Shown here: in pieces, positions 36,583 through 47,897 of the stretch
Layout: each line of letters opens with the position of its first letter
Numbering within the stretch: position 1 is the stretch's first letter
NCBI GenBank assembly: GCA_009773005.1
Contig: WOUT01000015.1
Span: 1-50,524 of the forward strand
Reading direction: 5' to 3'
From: Chloroflexota bacterium
Lineage (GTDB): Bacteria; Chloroflexota; Anaerolineae; Anaerolineales; Anaerolineaceae
Length of the DNA: 50,524 nt
Made by a program: the position numbers and the translations under genes
Notes under the pieces: generated by a model
Database searches by the model: none
What the model was told of the DNA's origin: nothing
Seen by the model: the letters and a program-made list of their open reading frames with translations, nothing else

Positions 36583-37332
36583 TTAAGAGATACCGTTATC
36601 CACTCTGCGTACGACGTGAAAACGAAAATATCCGGGTAGAAAATAACTGTTTGAATAATCCACAATCGCGCCAGAATCGCTATATAGTCGCGCAGAAAAC
36701 AATAAAAGCACATCGCCTCGCTGAATCTCAAGCATTTTAGCAATCTCAGAAGATGCGACCACAGCTTGAATATCTGTGAACGATTTCGATAACTTTAAAT
36801 TACCCCGTTTAAGAAGAAAATCAAGCACCGATCCATTAAAACCAATCTGTAAATCCTCTTCTGTAAGGATATTCGGTGGCAACAAGTCGGTTAAGAAAGC
36901 CACAGGGCGGCCATCTGTATAAATCACGCGGGATACTTTAACCAGATGTGTTCCTTCTTCAACCTGCAGTTTTTCGCTGTCTTCCACATTGGCGATTACA
37001 TCCTTGATTTGCAGAGCGCCCATTGAAACACATAGACCGATCCGGTTTGCAAGTCTTTCAATGCTTTCTAAGACCTCTAAACCAGTTTCAATCACTTTGG
37101 ATTGCGGTACGACAAAGGTACCTACTCCTTGCCTGCGACGGATAAGCCCTTGACCTTCAAATGTGCGCATCCCCTCACGGAGTGTCGCTCGAGAGACGCC
37201 AAGAATCCGCGCCAATTCAGGTTCTGCTGGCAGTCGATCACCAGGTGGAGTTTCTGCAATTAATTTCGTCAGCTTCTCTTGCAACTTTTGAAACGGATGT
37301 TGTTTTTCAGGTTTGATAAAGCTATTATCCAT
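36583..37332 (-). CDS. GntR-family regulator, HutC/UTRA subfamily
   Basis: 249 residues. The N-terminal winged helix has PPGDRLPAEPELARILGVSRATLREGMRTFEGQGLIRRRQGVGTFV, the GntR signature. The C-terminal ligand domain (about 95-249) is UTRA-like: VSRVIYTDGRPVAFLTDLLP and VDYSNSYFLPGYFRFHVVRR are its usual strands. Such proteins bind small effectors, releasing DNA at palindromic sites. The gene lies inside the operon, 18 bp after adenine deaminase, so autoregulation through the operators at 40.6 kb is expected. The effector could be a purine or ureido intermediate; unproven. Confidence 0.9.
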   Translation of the reverse strand: MDNSFIKPEKQHPFQKLQEKLTKLIAETPPGDRLPAEPELARILGVSRATLREGMRTFEGQGLIRRRQGVGTFVVPQSKVIETGLEVLESIERLANRIGLCVSMGALQIKDVIANVEDSEKLQVEEGTHLVKVSRVIYTDGRPVAFLTDLLPPNILTEEDLQIGFNGSVLDFLLKRGNLKLSKSFTDIQAVVASSEIAKMLEIQRGDVLLLFSARLYSDSGAIVDYSNSYFLPGYFRFHVVRRVDNGIS

Positions 37333-37350
37333 TTATTTCGAGCCCCAATC

Positions 37351-39156
37351 TCATTGTCGATTGACCGATTCAGTTACCGGAATAAAATCAAAACGGGTCA
37401 CGTCCACCAGACCCAGATCAGTTATGCGCAGTTCAGGAATAACAACCAACCCCAATAAGCTCAATTGCATATTCGGGCTATTCAATGAACAACCGCATTT
37501 CCGAAATCCTTCCAACACTGATGCTGCTTTTTTTGCTACTTGTTCTACTGATTCGTTCGACATTAACCCGGCAATTGGAAGGTCGACGATACCTAGAACT
37601 TTACCATTGTTGACCACAACCTGACCGCCACCGCACTTGGCGAGTTCATTTGCCGCGACCGCCATATCCTCATCATCTGTGCCAACGACGATCATTTGAT
37701 GGCTGTCATGAGCAACTGTGGTTGCCACTGCGCATGGAATATTGAAACCAAACCCATTAACCAGTCCAACCTGCACTCGCCCGGAGCCGTGATGACGTTC
37801 GACCAAGGCGACCTTGGCTATATCCTGTGTGATATCTTGCCTGATTTGGCCTTCTTTCGTTTGCATCTGGATCCTTAGATGACGTGTAGGCGCCTGATTT
37901 TCAATGACACCGATGACATTTGCGACCACTTCTGCATCATTCCCTGAAGTCAGTATGAAATCAGCCGCGATCAACGGTTTTCTCAAATGAACGGATTGAG
38001 CAGCCCAATCAGGATAATTAACCTTGGGCAGGTCAATCAGCCATTCATCGTCTCTGACGACTTCTTTGCCTTTTGCGATCACGATTTCTGCCTTGAAGTT
38101 CTGTAAATCTTTAACAAGCACAACATCAGCATAACGACCTGCAGCGATCAGTCCCATTTCACGTGATACATTAAAATGCTCCGCCGTGTTAATCGTGGCT
38201 AGCTGGATAGCAGTCATCGGGTCAAGCCCTTCTCGAATGGCGTGTCTTACAACCCGGTCCATGTGCCCTTCATTGAATAATGTCTCAGAATGCGAGTCAT
38301 CAGTGCAAAGCAGAAATCCGCGCGGAGATAAGCCTTTTTCAGTGATTGCCTTGACCTGGGTTGCGACATCATGCCATGAAGAACCGTAGCGCATCATCAC
38401 TTTCATACCCTGGCGTGCCCGGGAGACAGCATCTTCTATTCTGGTTCCTTCGTGATCATCCTGTGGGCCACCTGCCACGTAGGCATGGAAAGGTTTGCCA
38501 AGATCTGGCGATGCGTAATGGCCGCCAATTACCTTTCCGGCACAACGGGTTGCGGACATTTCTGCATGGACTTTATCATCTCCGCTGATCACCCCTGGAA
38601 AGTTCATCATTTCACCCAGACCGATGATTCCAGGCCAAGTCATGGCTTCTGTGACCTCGGTGGGTCCAAACACAGCCCCAGGTGTTTCTAACCCCGGAGC
38701 CGACGGGACGCAGGAAGGCATCTGTACAAACACATGGATCGGCTGCATGGCTGCATCATCTACCATCAAGCGGACGCCGCGCAGCCCGAACACATTGGCG
38801 ATCTCATGTGGATCAATAAACATTCCGGTCGTACCATGCGGGACAACTGCGCGGACAAACTCTGTCACCGTTACCATGCCTGATTCAACATGCATATGTG
38901 CATCTAACAAACCTGGCACCAGAAACATTCCTGCAGCATCGATCACTTGGGTCTTTTGATCAATTGTATGGCTTGCGTCCTCACCTACGTAAGCGATACG
39001 CCCTGCGCGGATTGCTATATCAGTGTGGGGAATGATCTCACCGGTTTGAACACAAACCCATTGTCCATTTTTAATGACAAGGTTAGCGGGGATGCGCCCC
39101 ATTGCGCAATCCACCAATTCGCGTGCATTTTGCAACCAGAAAGAATCCATTCCCAT
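37351..39156 (-). CDS. ade: Adenine deaminase
   Basis: 601 residues. Hydrolyses adenine to hypoxanthine and ammonia. The metal-dependent amidohydrolase has VPGLLDAHMHVESGM (binuclear site; the family norm is HMHVESS), FIDPHEIANVFG, GEMMNFPGVI, GGHYASPDLGKPFHAYVAGG-type gate (here IGGHYASPDLGKPF), LCTDDSHSETLF and C-terminal TTVAHDSHQMIVVG, which marks the Ade/AdeC family. AAGGTGA precedes the ATG. It links adenine with the hypoxanthine-xanthine-urate route; xanthine dehydrogenase is not in the window. Confidence 0.95.
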   Translation of the reverse strand: MGMDSFWLQNARELVDCAMGRIPANLVIKNGQWVCVQTGEIIPHTDIAIRAGRIAYVGEDASHTIDQKTQVIDAAGMFLVPGLLDAHMHVESGMVTVTEFVRAVVPHGTTGMFIDPHEIANVFGLRGVRLMVDDAAMQPIHVFVQMPSCVPSAPGLETPGAVFGPTEVTEAMTWPGIIGLGEMMNFPGVISGDDKVHAEMSATRCAGKVIGGHYASPDLGKPFHAYVAGGPQDDHEGTRIEDAVSRARQGMKVMMRYGSSWHDVATQVKAITEKGLSPRGFLLCTDDSHSETLFNEGHMDRVVRHAIREGLDPMTAIQLATINTAEHFNVSREMGLIAAGRYADVVLVKDLQNFKAEIVIAKGKEVVRDDEWLIDLPKVNYPDWAAQSVHLRKPLIAADFILTSGNDAEVVANVIGVIENQAPTRHLRIQMQTKEGQIRQDITQDIAKVALVERHHGSGRVQVGLVNGFGFNIPCAVATTVAHDSHQMIVVGTDDEDMAVAANELAKCGGGQVVVNNGKVLGIVDLPIAGLMSNESVEQVAKKAASVLEGFRKCGCSLNSPNMQLSLLGLVVIPELRITDLGLVDVTRFDFIPVTESVNRQ

Positions 39157-39195
39157 AATGTCACCTTTTAGTTAGCCGAACAATAATAGTACGAG

Positions 39196-40578
39196 TTAGT
39201 CAGCCAATAAACGGCGAGCTGACCGATTGTGCTTCTCAATATGAGCCGGCAACTCCAAACCGATTAATTTACCATTTTTTACAACCGCCTTGCCTTGCAC
39301 GTAATTCATATCCACATTGCGAGTCTGACAGAATACGACTGCCGCCAACGGATCATGTAAAGCGCCTGTGTATTCCAGGTGGTTAAGGTCAATCCCGATG
39401 AAATCCGCGCATTTTCCGGATTCAAGTGAGCCGATGTCCTTTCTTCCTAAAACAGAAGCTCCACCCTTGGTGGCAACTTCCAATGCCTGGCGGGCAGTCA
39501 TGATTTCTTCACCGGTCGATGATAAGGATGCGCCGTCAAGCCCGGCTTTTAACCGCGCCAGCAACATGGCTTGACGTACCTCGGCGAGCATACTGGAACC
39601 ATCATTACTTGCTGATCCGTCAACGCCCAAGCCTACTTTGACGCCTGCCTTTAGATAATTCCGCAGTGGCGCAATCCCTGAAGCCAATCGCATATTGGAA
39701 GACGGGCAGTGCGCTACTCCGCAGCCCTCTTTTGCATACAATTCGATCTCTTTTTGGGAGACGTGCACAGAATGGGCGTACCACACATCATTCCCCACCC
39801 AATCCACCGACTGCATATATTGGACAGGGCGGTAACCGAACTTCTGCAAACAAAATTCTTCTTCATCCTGCGTCTCTGCCAAATGAGTATGAAGTTGCAC
39901 GCCGTAAATACGAGCCAGTTTAGCGCTTTCTTTCATTAACTCGCCGGTGACGCTAAATGGCGAGCAAGGCGCCAAAACAATTTGAACCATCGCGCCCGCT
40001 TCAGACTGATGATATTTTTTGATCAAGCGCTCACTATCAAGCAGGATCTTTTCTTCAGTATCCACGACGCTGTCTGGCGGCAGCCCGCCTTTGCTCTCGC
40101 CCAGGCTCATTGAACCGCGTGAAGCGTGCAAGCGCAAACCTATAGGCCTAGCTGCTTCGATCTCGTCATCCAGACTGGAACCGTTTGGAAAGAGATAAAG
40201 GTGATCCGAGGCGGTTGTGCAGCCGGAAAGCGCCAACTCAGATAGCGCGGTCTGCGTGGAGATTCTGATGTCTTCGGGTGTCATGCGCGCCCAAATGGGG
40301 TAAAGAGTTTTGAGCCAATTGAATAAGTTGGCATTCTGAGCCGCCGGGACGGCACGAGTTAGAGTTTGATAGAAATGGTGATGCGTGTTGATCAACCCCG
40401 GCAGGATAATGTGACCATTCGCATCAACCTCCTCGTCTGCGGCGGATGGAAGACTATTCGTCTGTCCGACCTGCTCAATGAACCCGTCACGAATAAAAAG
40501 ACCGCCATCCGGAATTTCCCGGCGGTGGTCATCCATGGTGACTAGTAATTGAGCATGTTTTACCAGAAGAGTCGACAT
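39196..40578 (-). CDS. 8-oxoguanine deaminase / SsnA-group amidohydrolase
   Basis: 460 residues from MSTLLVKHAQLL; AAGGATAATAGGA lies before this ATG, while a longer frame would begin with the TTG inside an operator. Metal site NTHHHFYQTLTRAVP, then NLFNWLKTLYPIWARMTPE, which I associate with 8-oxoguanine deaminase, HTHLAETQDEEEF, HSVHVS and GLGVDGSASNDGSSM. It would convert 8-oxoguanine to urate; guanine deaminase or the poorly defined SsnA role are alternatives. First gene of the purine operon, with a regulated promoter directly upstream. Confidence 0.88.
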   Translation of the reverse strand: MSTLLVKHAQLLVTMDDHRREIPDGGLFIRDGFIEQVGQTNSLPSAADEEVDANGHIILPGLINTHHHFYQTLTRAVPAAQNANLFNWLKTLYPIWARMTPEDIRISTQTALSELALSGCTTASDHLYLFPNGSSLDDEIEAARPIGLRLHASRGSMSLGESKGGLPPDSVVDTEEKILLDSERLIKKYHQSEAGAMVQIVLAPCSPFSVTGELMKESAKLARIYGVQLHTHLAETQDEEEFCLQKFGYRPVQYMQSVDWVGNDVWYAHSVHVSQKEIELYAKEGCGVAHCPSSNMRLASGIAPLRNYLKAGVKVGLGVDGSASNDGSSMLAEVRQAMLLARLKAGLDGASLSSTGEEIMTARQALEVATKGGASVLGRKDIGSLESGKCADFIGIDLNHLEYTGALHDPLAAVVFCQTRNVDMNYVQGKAVVKNGKLIGLELPAHIEKHNRSARRLLAD

Positions 40579-40621
40579 TCCTATTATCCTTGGGGCATGC
40601 GATTTGAAAAAGGCGTGTGGA

Positions 40622-40632
40622 TTGTCAGACAA
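40622..40632 (-). promoter_or_regulatory. Putative GntR operator, downstream copy
   Basis: TTGTCAGACAA on the plus strand (TTGTCTGACAA on the minus): perfect palindrome but for the central base, centred about 13 bp after the predicted transcription start. Same 11-mer as at 40676-40686. It fits the TNGTNNNACNA pattern bound by many GntR proteins. Confidence 0.65.
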
Positions 40633-40646
40633 TACCTCACGCCTAC

Positions 40647-40675
40647 AGTGTACCGAATATTTGAAAAAAAGTCAA
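40647..40675 (-). promoter_or_regulatory. Promoter of the purine-catabolic operon
   Basis: Minus strand TTGACT (40675-40670), 17-bp spacer, TACACT (40652-40647). Transcription should begin near 40640, giving a leader of about 60 nt. The two operator palindromes touch the -35 box and lie in the early transcribed region. Confidence 0.75.
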
Positions 40676-40686
40676 TTGTCTGACAA
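40676..40686 (-). promoter_or_regulatory. Putative GntR operator, upstream copy
   Basis: TTGTCTGACAA abuts the -35 box. The centre-to-centre distance to the other copy is 54 bp, close to five turns of DNA, so both copies face the same side and looping or cooperative binding by the GntR regulator encoded at 36583-37332 is possible. Confidence 0.65.
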
Positions 40687-40710
40687 GTTTGGTTGCGAAT
40701 TTGCAGGTTA

Positions 40711-41586
40711 TTAATCAGACAAGTTGGCTGCCCGCAGGGTATTTCGCAGCAGCATGGCGATCGTCATTGGGCCTACTCCACCGGGCACGGGTGTAATAGC
40801 TTTGGCGACTTGTGCAACCTCATCGTAAGCAACATCTCCCACCAGGCGATAACCACGCGGTCTGGTGGCGTCTTCCACTCGATTGATGCCCACATCAATC
40901 ACCACGACTCCAGGCTTGACCCAATCTCCGCGTACCATCTCGGGTTTACCCACTGCTGCAACCAGTACATCAGCCTGTCGGACCACCCCAGGCAAGTCGC
41001 GGGTGCGCGAGTGGCATATAGTCACCGTGGCATTGGCGCGCACCAGCAGCAACGCCACCGGCATGCCCACAATATTCGACCTGCCGAGCACCACTGCATT
41101 GATGCCTTCTAAACTTGGTATTTCCTTTTCCAATAGATACATACAACCGGCCGGAGTGCATGGCACGAACAAAGGGTCCCTGCCTTTTTGTGCCAACCTG
41201 CCAATGTTCAATGGGTGGAACCCGTCTACATCTTTTTCGATGGAGATGGCGTTGAGTACGCGTTGCTCGTCCAACCCGGCAGGCAATGGAAGTTGAACCA
41301 GGATTCCGTTCACCCTGGGGTCAGCATTGAGTGTAGACACCAGTTTCTCAACTTCTTCCTGTGTGGCAGAAGCAGGCAGTTCGTGGCCAAAAGATTCGAT
41401 CCCCACTTCAATACAGGCCTTCTGTTTCGAGCTTACATAAACTTGCGATGCTGCGTTGTCGCCAATTAATACGGTTGCCAACCCCGGGCGGGATTTACCC
41501 GCCTTGATGCGTTTATCCACCTCGGCGGCGACTTCAATGCGGATTTGCTCCGCGGTCAACTTGCCATCAATGATCTTTGCAGGCAT
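40711..41586 (-). CDS. folD: Bifunctional methylenetetrahydrofolate dehydrogenase / cyclohydrolase
   Basis: 291 residues; NADP-dependent oxidation of 5,10-methylene-THF and hydrolysis to 10-formyl-THF. Motifs: YVSSKQKACIEVGI with the catalytic Lys, ILVQLPLPAGL, KDVDGFHPLNIGRL, VLGRSNIVGMPVALLL (Rossmann), and PVPGGVGPMTIAMLL. AAGGAAGGT precedes the ATG. Divergent from the sugar-nucleotide dehydrogenase, and its stop is 24 bp from the purine operon's upstream operator. Folate C1 units also link to purine chemistry, but FolD is a housekeeping enzyme, so no functional tie is claimed. Confidence 0.97.
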   Translation of the reverse strand: MPAKIIDGKLTAEQIRIEVAAEVDKRIKAGKSRPGLATVLIGDNAASQVYVSSKQKACIEVGIESFGHELPASATQEEVEKLVSTLNADPRVNGILVQLPLPAGLDEQRVLNAISIEKDVDGFHPLNIGRLAQKGRDPLFVPCTPAGCMYLLEKEIPSLEGINAVVLGRSNIVGMPVALLLVRANATVTICHSRTRDLPGVVRQADVLVAAVGKPEMVRGDWVKPGVVVIDVGINRVEDATRPRGYRLVGDVAYDEVAQVAKAITPVPGGVGPMTIAMLLRNTLRAANLSD

Positions 41587-41660
41587 TTTTCCACCTTCCT
41601 TAGGTCTAGGTTCGTCTTACCTAATTATACAGTCTTTGATTTCGGCTCCCATTAACCTCA

Positions 41661-41669
41661 TGGTAGAAT
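41661..41669 (+). promoter_or_regulatory. Extended -10 element upstream of the UDP-sugar dehydrogenase gene
   Basis: TGG-TAGAAT without a good -35; the same nonamer core appears before hydantoinase and, with TACAAT, before uvrA. Confidence 0.45.
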
Positions 41670-41708
41670 TGCTTAATCATTAGTCGCTCACCTCAATGGA
41701 GGAAATGC

Positions 41709-43016
41709 ATGAGCAAGATTTGCGTCATCGGCACGGGATATGTGGGACTGGTCACCGGAACATGTTTTGCTGACCTCGGCAATCAGGTAACCTGTTTGGA
41801 CCTTGATCCGCAGCGGATCAACAATCTGCTAAACGGGCAGATGCCCATTTATGAACCCGGTCTGGAACAACTGGTCAAACAAAATGTGCAAGCCAAACGC
41901 CTGCACTTTACTACAGACTACAAAAAAGCCCTTGAGGGAATTGAATATGCCTTCATTGCGGTCGGCACTCCTTCCGGCGTGGATGGCGAAGCCGACTTGC
42001 AGTACGTCAAATCCTCGGCTGAATCCATCGCCGATCTGGTGGATTGGCCGATCTTAGTGATCAACAAATCAACTGTTCCCGTAGGCACCGGCGATTGGGT
42101 CGCGGATGTGATCCGCCGTCGGCGAGGCGACCGTCCGCTTCAATTCAGTGTTATCTCGAACCCCGAATTCCTGAGGGAGGGTTCAGCCATCAATGATTTT
42201 ATGAACCCTGACCGTGTTGTGCTTGGTTCTGAGGACCGAGCCGCCGCCGATCATGTGGCTGCTCTTTACCAGACCTTGCGCTGTACTATAATGATCACCG
42301 ACCTGCGCACCGCCGAGATGATCAAATATGCTTCAAACGCGTTTTTAGCTACCCGCATCTCGTTTATTAATGAGATCGGCAATATGTGTGAAGAACTTGG
42401 CGCGGATGTGCGCGAGGTAGCGCTCGGCATGGGCTATGACAAACGCATTGGTCATACCTATCTAGATGCCGGTTTGGGCTGGGGTGGCTCGTGCTTCCCC
42501 AAGGACGTGAAAGCTCTTGAACACATGGCTGTGCTGCATGGCACACAGCCACAGCTACTGCAAGCCGTGATGGAAATCAATCGCAACCAGCGCCGCCGCG
42601 CCGTTATGAAACTGCGGAAGGCGCTCGGTTCGCTCAATGAAAAGACGATCGGCTTGCTTGGGTTATCGTTCAAACCCAACACGGACGACATCCGAGATGC
42701 CCCAGCACTGGAGATCATTCACCTCCTCACCAACGAAGGCGCTCACATTCGCGCCTACGACCCGCAAGCCATGGCAAACGCCGCCAAAGTGCTGAAAAAT
42801 GTCAAACTATGTGAAAACCCTTATCAAGTGGCGGAAGGGGCTGACGCCCTGCTGCTTGCAACGGAATGGAACGAGTTCAAGCAAATCGATTTTGGACGGG
42901 TGAAGAAACTGCTGCGCCAGCCAGTCATCCTGGACGGACGTAACCTGTGGGATTCAGAACAACTTAAGGCAATGGGGTTTACTTATATCGGCATTGGCCG
43001 CGGAAACGGCAAATAA
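41709..43016 (+). CDS. UDP-glucose / GDP-mannose 6-dehydrogenase family protein
   Basis: 435 residues. NAD-dependent four-electron oxidation of a UDP- or GDP-sugar to the uronic acid for polysaccharides. N-terminal Rossmann motif [61 protein letters not shown], active-site Cys in [11 protein letters not shown], and C-terminal [20 protein letters not shown]. These fit UDP-glucose 6-dehydrogenase best. GGAGG 7 nt before the ATG. Followed by a terminator, so monocistronic. Confidence 0.95.
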   Translation: MSKICVIGTGYVGLVTGTCFADLGNQVTCLDLDPQRINNLLNGQMPIYEPGLEQLVKQNVQAKRLHFTTDYKKALEGIEYAFIAVGTPSGVDGEADLQYVKSSAESIADLVDWPILVINKSTVPVGTGDWVADVIRRRRGDRPLQFSVISNPEFLREGSAINDFMNPDRVVLGSEDRAAADHVAALYQTLRCTIMITDLRTAEMIKYASNAFLATRISFINEIGNMCEELGADVREVALGMGYDKRIGHTYLDAGLGWGGSCFPKDVKALEHMAVLHGTQPQLLQAVMEINRNQRRRAVMKLRKALGSLNEKTIGLLGLSFKPNTDDIRDAPALEIIHLLTNEGAHIRAYDPQAMANAAKVLKNVKLCENPYQVAEGADALLLATEWNEFKQIDFGRVKKLLRQPVILDGRNLWDSEQLKAMGFTYIGIGRGNGK

Positions 43017-43045
43017 TTCAAGTAATCTCTTACTTATTTATCATA

Positions 43046-43071
43046 AACCGCTGAAAGTTCAGCAGTTTTTT
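43046..43071 (+). terminator. Terminator after the UDP-sugar dehydrogenase gene
   Basis: AACCGCTGA-AAGT-TCAGCAGTT (one mismatch) followed by six T on the plus strand. Confidence 0.75.
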
Positions 43072-43143
43072 GTTTCCAGCAAGGGGTTAGAGGCTGCGAG
43101 TTTCCGGGCTGGATGTTTCCCTTTTCGTCAGATCAAAGCCCAG

Positions 43144-43560
43144 TTAATATTCCAGCGAGTTAAGATAGGTGATGACCTTTTCTTTGATCTCATCCCGCAC
43201 GGCCCGGAATTGCTGCATTTTTTCGTCTTCCGTGCCTTCAAACTTCGCTGGATCCTGAAAACCGATGTGCACTTTCTTGCCATGACCGAGCCAGACCGGG
43301 CAATTCTGTTCGGCATTGCCGCAAACGGTGATCACCTGATCGAAAGTCTGCCCATAGAATTCTTCAACTGATTTTGACCTGCCTGCATGTGTGATGCCGA
43401 TCTCGTGCAAGACCCACACAGCCATTGGGTGCACAAACCCCGCTGGAGCGGTGCCGGCGCTGAAAGCCTGCCAGTAATCCTTACAATATTGATTCACAAT
43501 CGCCTCTGCCATTTGTGAGCGGCACGAATTACCAGTGCAGAGAAACAATACTTTTAACAT
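43144..43560 (-). CDS. arsC: Thioredoxin-type arsenate reductase (LMW phosphatase fold)
   Basis: 138 residues from MLKVLFLCTGN; a frame starting 12 codons earlier has no support. The phosphate loop is CTGNSCRSQMAEA, with further Cys in ITVCGNAEQNCPVW, i.e. the Cys triad of ArsC enzymes that pass electrons to thioredoxin, and DPAKFEGTEDEKMQQFRAVRDEI closes the site. A low-molecular-weight tyrosine phosphatase would lack the two extra Cys. No other ars gene (arsB, arsR) is near. Convergent with the UDP-sugar dehydrogenase gene. Confidence 0.88.
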   Translation of the reverse strand: MLKVLFLCTGNSCRSQMAEAIVNQYCKDYWQAFSAGTAPAGFVHPMAVWVLHEIGITHAGRSKSVEEFYGQTFDQVITVCGNAEQNCPVWLGHGKKVHIGFQDPAKFEGTEDEKMQQFRAVRDEIKEKVITYLNSLEY

Positions 43561-43683
43561 GATCTTCAATTCCCTTTCTATTCCATCGTAGCACACTGCT
43601 ATTAAGAGAATGTAAAGGTTTGGTTAAGGATATCAGTGGATATTCCCCCGGTGGATATTCCTTCTTGACTTAAACGTTACGTC

Positions 43684-43711
43684 AAAAAAACTGCTCAAGC
43701 CAATGAGCTGG
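43684..43711 (-). terminator. Terminator after uvrA
   Basis: CCAGCTCA-TTGGCT-TGAGCAG hairpin followed by seven T on the minus strand, 8 bp after the uvrA stop. Just beyond it, GTGGATATTCC occurs twice (43635-43660). Confidence 0.75.
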
Positions 43712-43718
43712 TTTATGA

Positions 43719-46610
<2,892 letters not shown>

Positions 46611-46644
46611 AATCTATCCATTAGAATTTATTTTCTATACCAGT

Positions 46645-46653
46645 ATTGTACCA
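46645..46653 (-). promoter_or_regulatory. Extended -10 promoter of uvrA
   Basis: Minus strand TGG-TACAAT, 35 bp before the ATG, with no clear -35 box. Direct repeat AACCCTCACTG (twice, around 46673-46700) lies upstream. Confidence 0.5.
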
Positions 46654-46699
46654 CAACGCAACTAATAATTATAACCCTCACTGACAACCCTCACTGTCA

Positions 46700-47155
46700 A
46701 ATCTTCTTAACAAGTCTTTTTATTACACGCACGCAAACCGTGAAGACGGCGTTGGAGATTCGATTCAATTTCTAAAAAAATCGAATCGCAACGAATCGGG
46801 TACTGTGCGGAAATTTGGATCTCAGAGGTTCTCCTCTTTTTCGTTTTTGGGATTGGGATTGATTGATTTTCTGATATTTTTCTCATTTTATGGGATTAAG
46901 GTGATAGGATCACTGATTAGTAACGGGAATTGTTTCGTGGAAACAATAAGAATCAATTCAGAGGCGTGAAAAAAGAAATTTTCTAAATTTTGATCAACAT
47001 AAACAGGAAATTAAGGGGATGGCTTCAGGCTCAAAAAACCAGCCTTGGCAATGACAGATGAACATAATAGCACTATTGTTCTATTATGTCAAGCGTTTTT
47101 AAAAATTTTAAGGTTAATTTTGGAAAATTTAAGATAAGGTCGCTGTCTAAAGACC
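46700..47155. other. AT-rich intergenic region with several inverted repeats, no gene seen
   Basis: No coding frame with a ribosome-binding site was found. Structure present: GATTCGATT / AATCGAATC (about 46758-46790), ATTGTTTC-GTG-GAAACAAT (about 46929-46947), ACATAATAG / CTATTATGT (about 47061-47089), and ATAAGGTC / GACCTTAT followed by TTTTT (about 47135-47163), a possible plus-strand terminator at the end of the transposase relic. It probably is decayed mobile DNA. Confidence 0.5.
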
Positions 47156-47735
47156 TTATTTTTCCTGAGCATTTTCAGCATCAGTGATCCAGTTGATGGG
47201 ATTGGTGTAGATGTAATCCGCGATCTGGTTATATTCGCGGTCACCTGAGAGGATGTGTTCATAATAATTGCGCTGCCAAACGGGATCGGATGGGGTGTGA
47301 CGCAGGATATTGATGTGTTTGGTAACGGCGGATTTGAATCCTCGCACCAAGGCACCGACCGATCTTGATGGTGAATGTAATTGTTGAGTAAAGGGTTGTT
47401 GTAGGGGCGTATGGCCATACGCCCCTACGGGTTTCGATGTATTTAACGGGTCGCAAGCAGACAGGGAATCGATGATGTGGAATATGGCATGAAAATGGTT
47501 GGGCATGATGACATTTATGTCCAATTCAATTTCGCGCCGGATATCGGCAGACCGAAGCCATTCATGTTCAACAATTTTTCCGTATTTATTCAATTGCATT
47601 TCTCCGTCAAGGATTTGACCAAAGAGGTGTTTGCGGTTGTGGGTGACGATGGTGATGAAATAGCAGCCCTCAGAGGAAGACGTATCCTTTGAGGCGTATC
47701 GAACGGCGGTGATTTGGAGGTAAGGGAAGGGTCAT
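47156..47735 (-). pseudogene. REP-associated tyrosine transposase (RAYT, Y1 family), frameshifted
   Basis: The longest open part (47599-47156) gives MQLNKYGKIVEHEWL, the HUH-type metal motif MPNHFHAIFHI, and the tyrosine region RNYYEHILSGDREYNQIADYIYTNP. Its N-terminus continues upstream in the same frame as SEGCYFITIVTHNRKHLFGQ, the family's first strand, but the beginning (MTLPLPPNHRRSIRLKGY, ATG at 47735) is in another frame. A single-base shift near 47670-47680 explains both, so the gene is broken. A REP-like palindrome inside the gene encodes AYGHTP-type residues, an insertion relative to normal members. RAYTs mobilise REP sequences. Confidence 0.8.
47401..47428. repeat. REP-like perfect 28-bp palindrome inside the transposase gene
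   Basis: GTAGGGGCGTATGG and its exact complement CCATACGCCCCTAC side by side. This GTAGGGGC...GCCCCTAC design is a frequent dispersed palindrome in bacterial genomes with RAYT genes. Confidence 0.75.
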
Positions 47736-47782
47736 TTCGTTTTGGCGGTTGTGGATGGCATGACGATAAATGGGATGGTTGT

Positions 47783-47808
47783 CAGGGGCACGGCGCGCTA
47801 TGCCCCTG
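47783..47808. repeat. Second REP-like palindrome
   Basis: CAGGGGCA and TGCCCCTG arms around a 10-bp GC-rich loop, related in design to the palindrome at 47401-47428. Located between the transposase relic and a methylase-gene remnant. Confidence 0.6.
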
Positions 47809-47812
47809 CGGA

Positions 47813-47893
47813 TTAATTGGCTTCGACGATTTTGATCTCGTCCGGGGTGAGGTTGTAGAGGGCGTAGACAAGGGCATTGATCTCGCGGTCGCT
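47813..47893 (-). pseudogene. Remnant 3' end of an Eco57I-type methylase gene, copy 1
   Basis: Reads DREINALVYALYNLTPDEIKIVEAN and a stop codon, matching the last residues of the complete gene at 48834 (DREIDKLVYELYGLSAEEIKIVEGG). It shares a 35-bp identical stretch with copy 2. Upstream it is cut off by the MITE-like repeat at 47898. Confidence 0.8.
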
Positions 47894-47897
47894 TTGC

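Noticed and set aside
37351-37360. Adenine deaminase possibly truncated
   Set aside because: C-terminal motifs including TTVAHDSHQM are present and the length is normal for the family.
37478-39171. Several open frames on the plus strand across the purine operon
   Set aside because: They are antisense to well-conserved enzymes, lack ribosome-binding sites and encode no recognisable motif.
46611-46700. LexA/SOS box upstream of uvrA
   Set aside because: No CGAAC-N4-GTTCG-like or CTGT-N8-ACAG-like site could be seen.
46611-47155. tRNA or small RNA gene in the 540-bp gap
   Set aside because: Only unrelated short inverted repeats are present; no cloverleaf or conserved T-loop sequence could be found.
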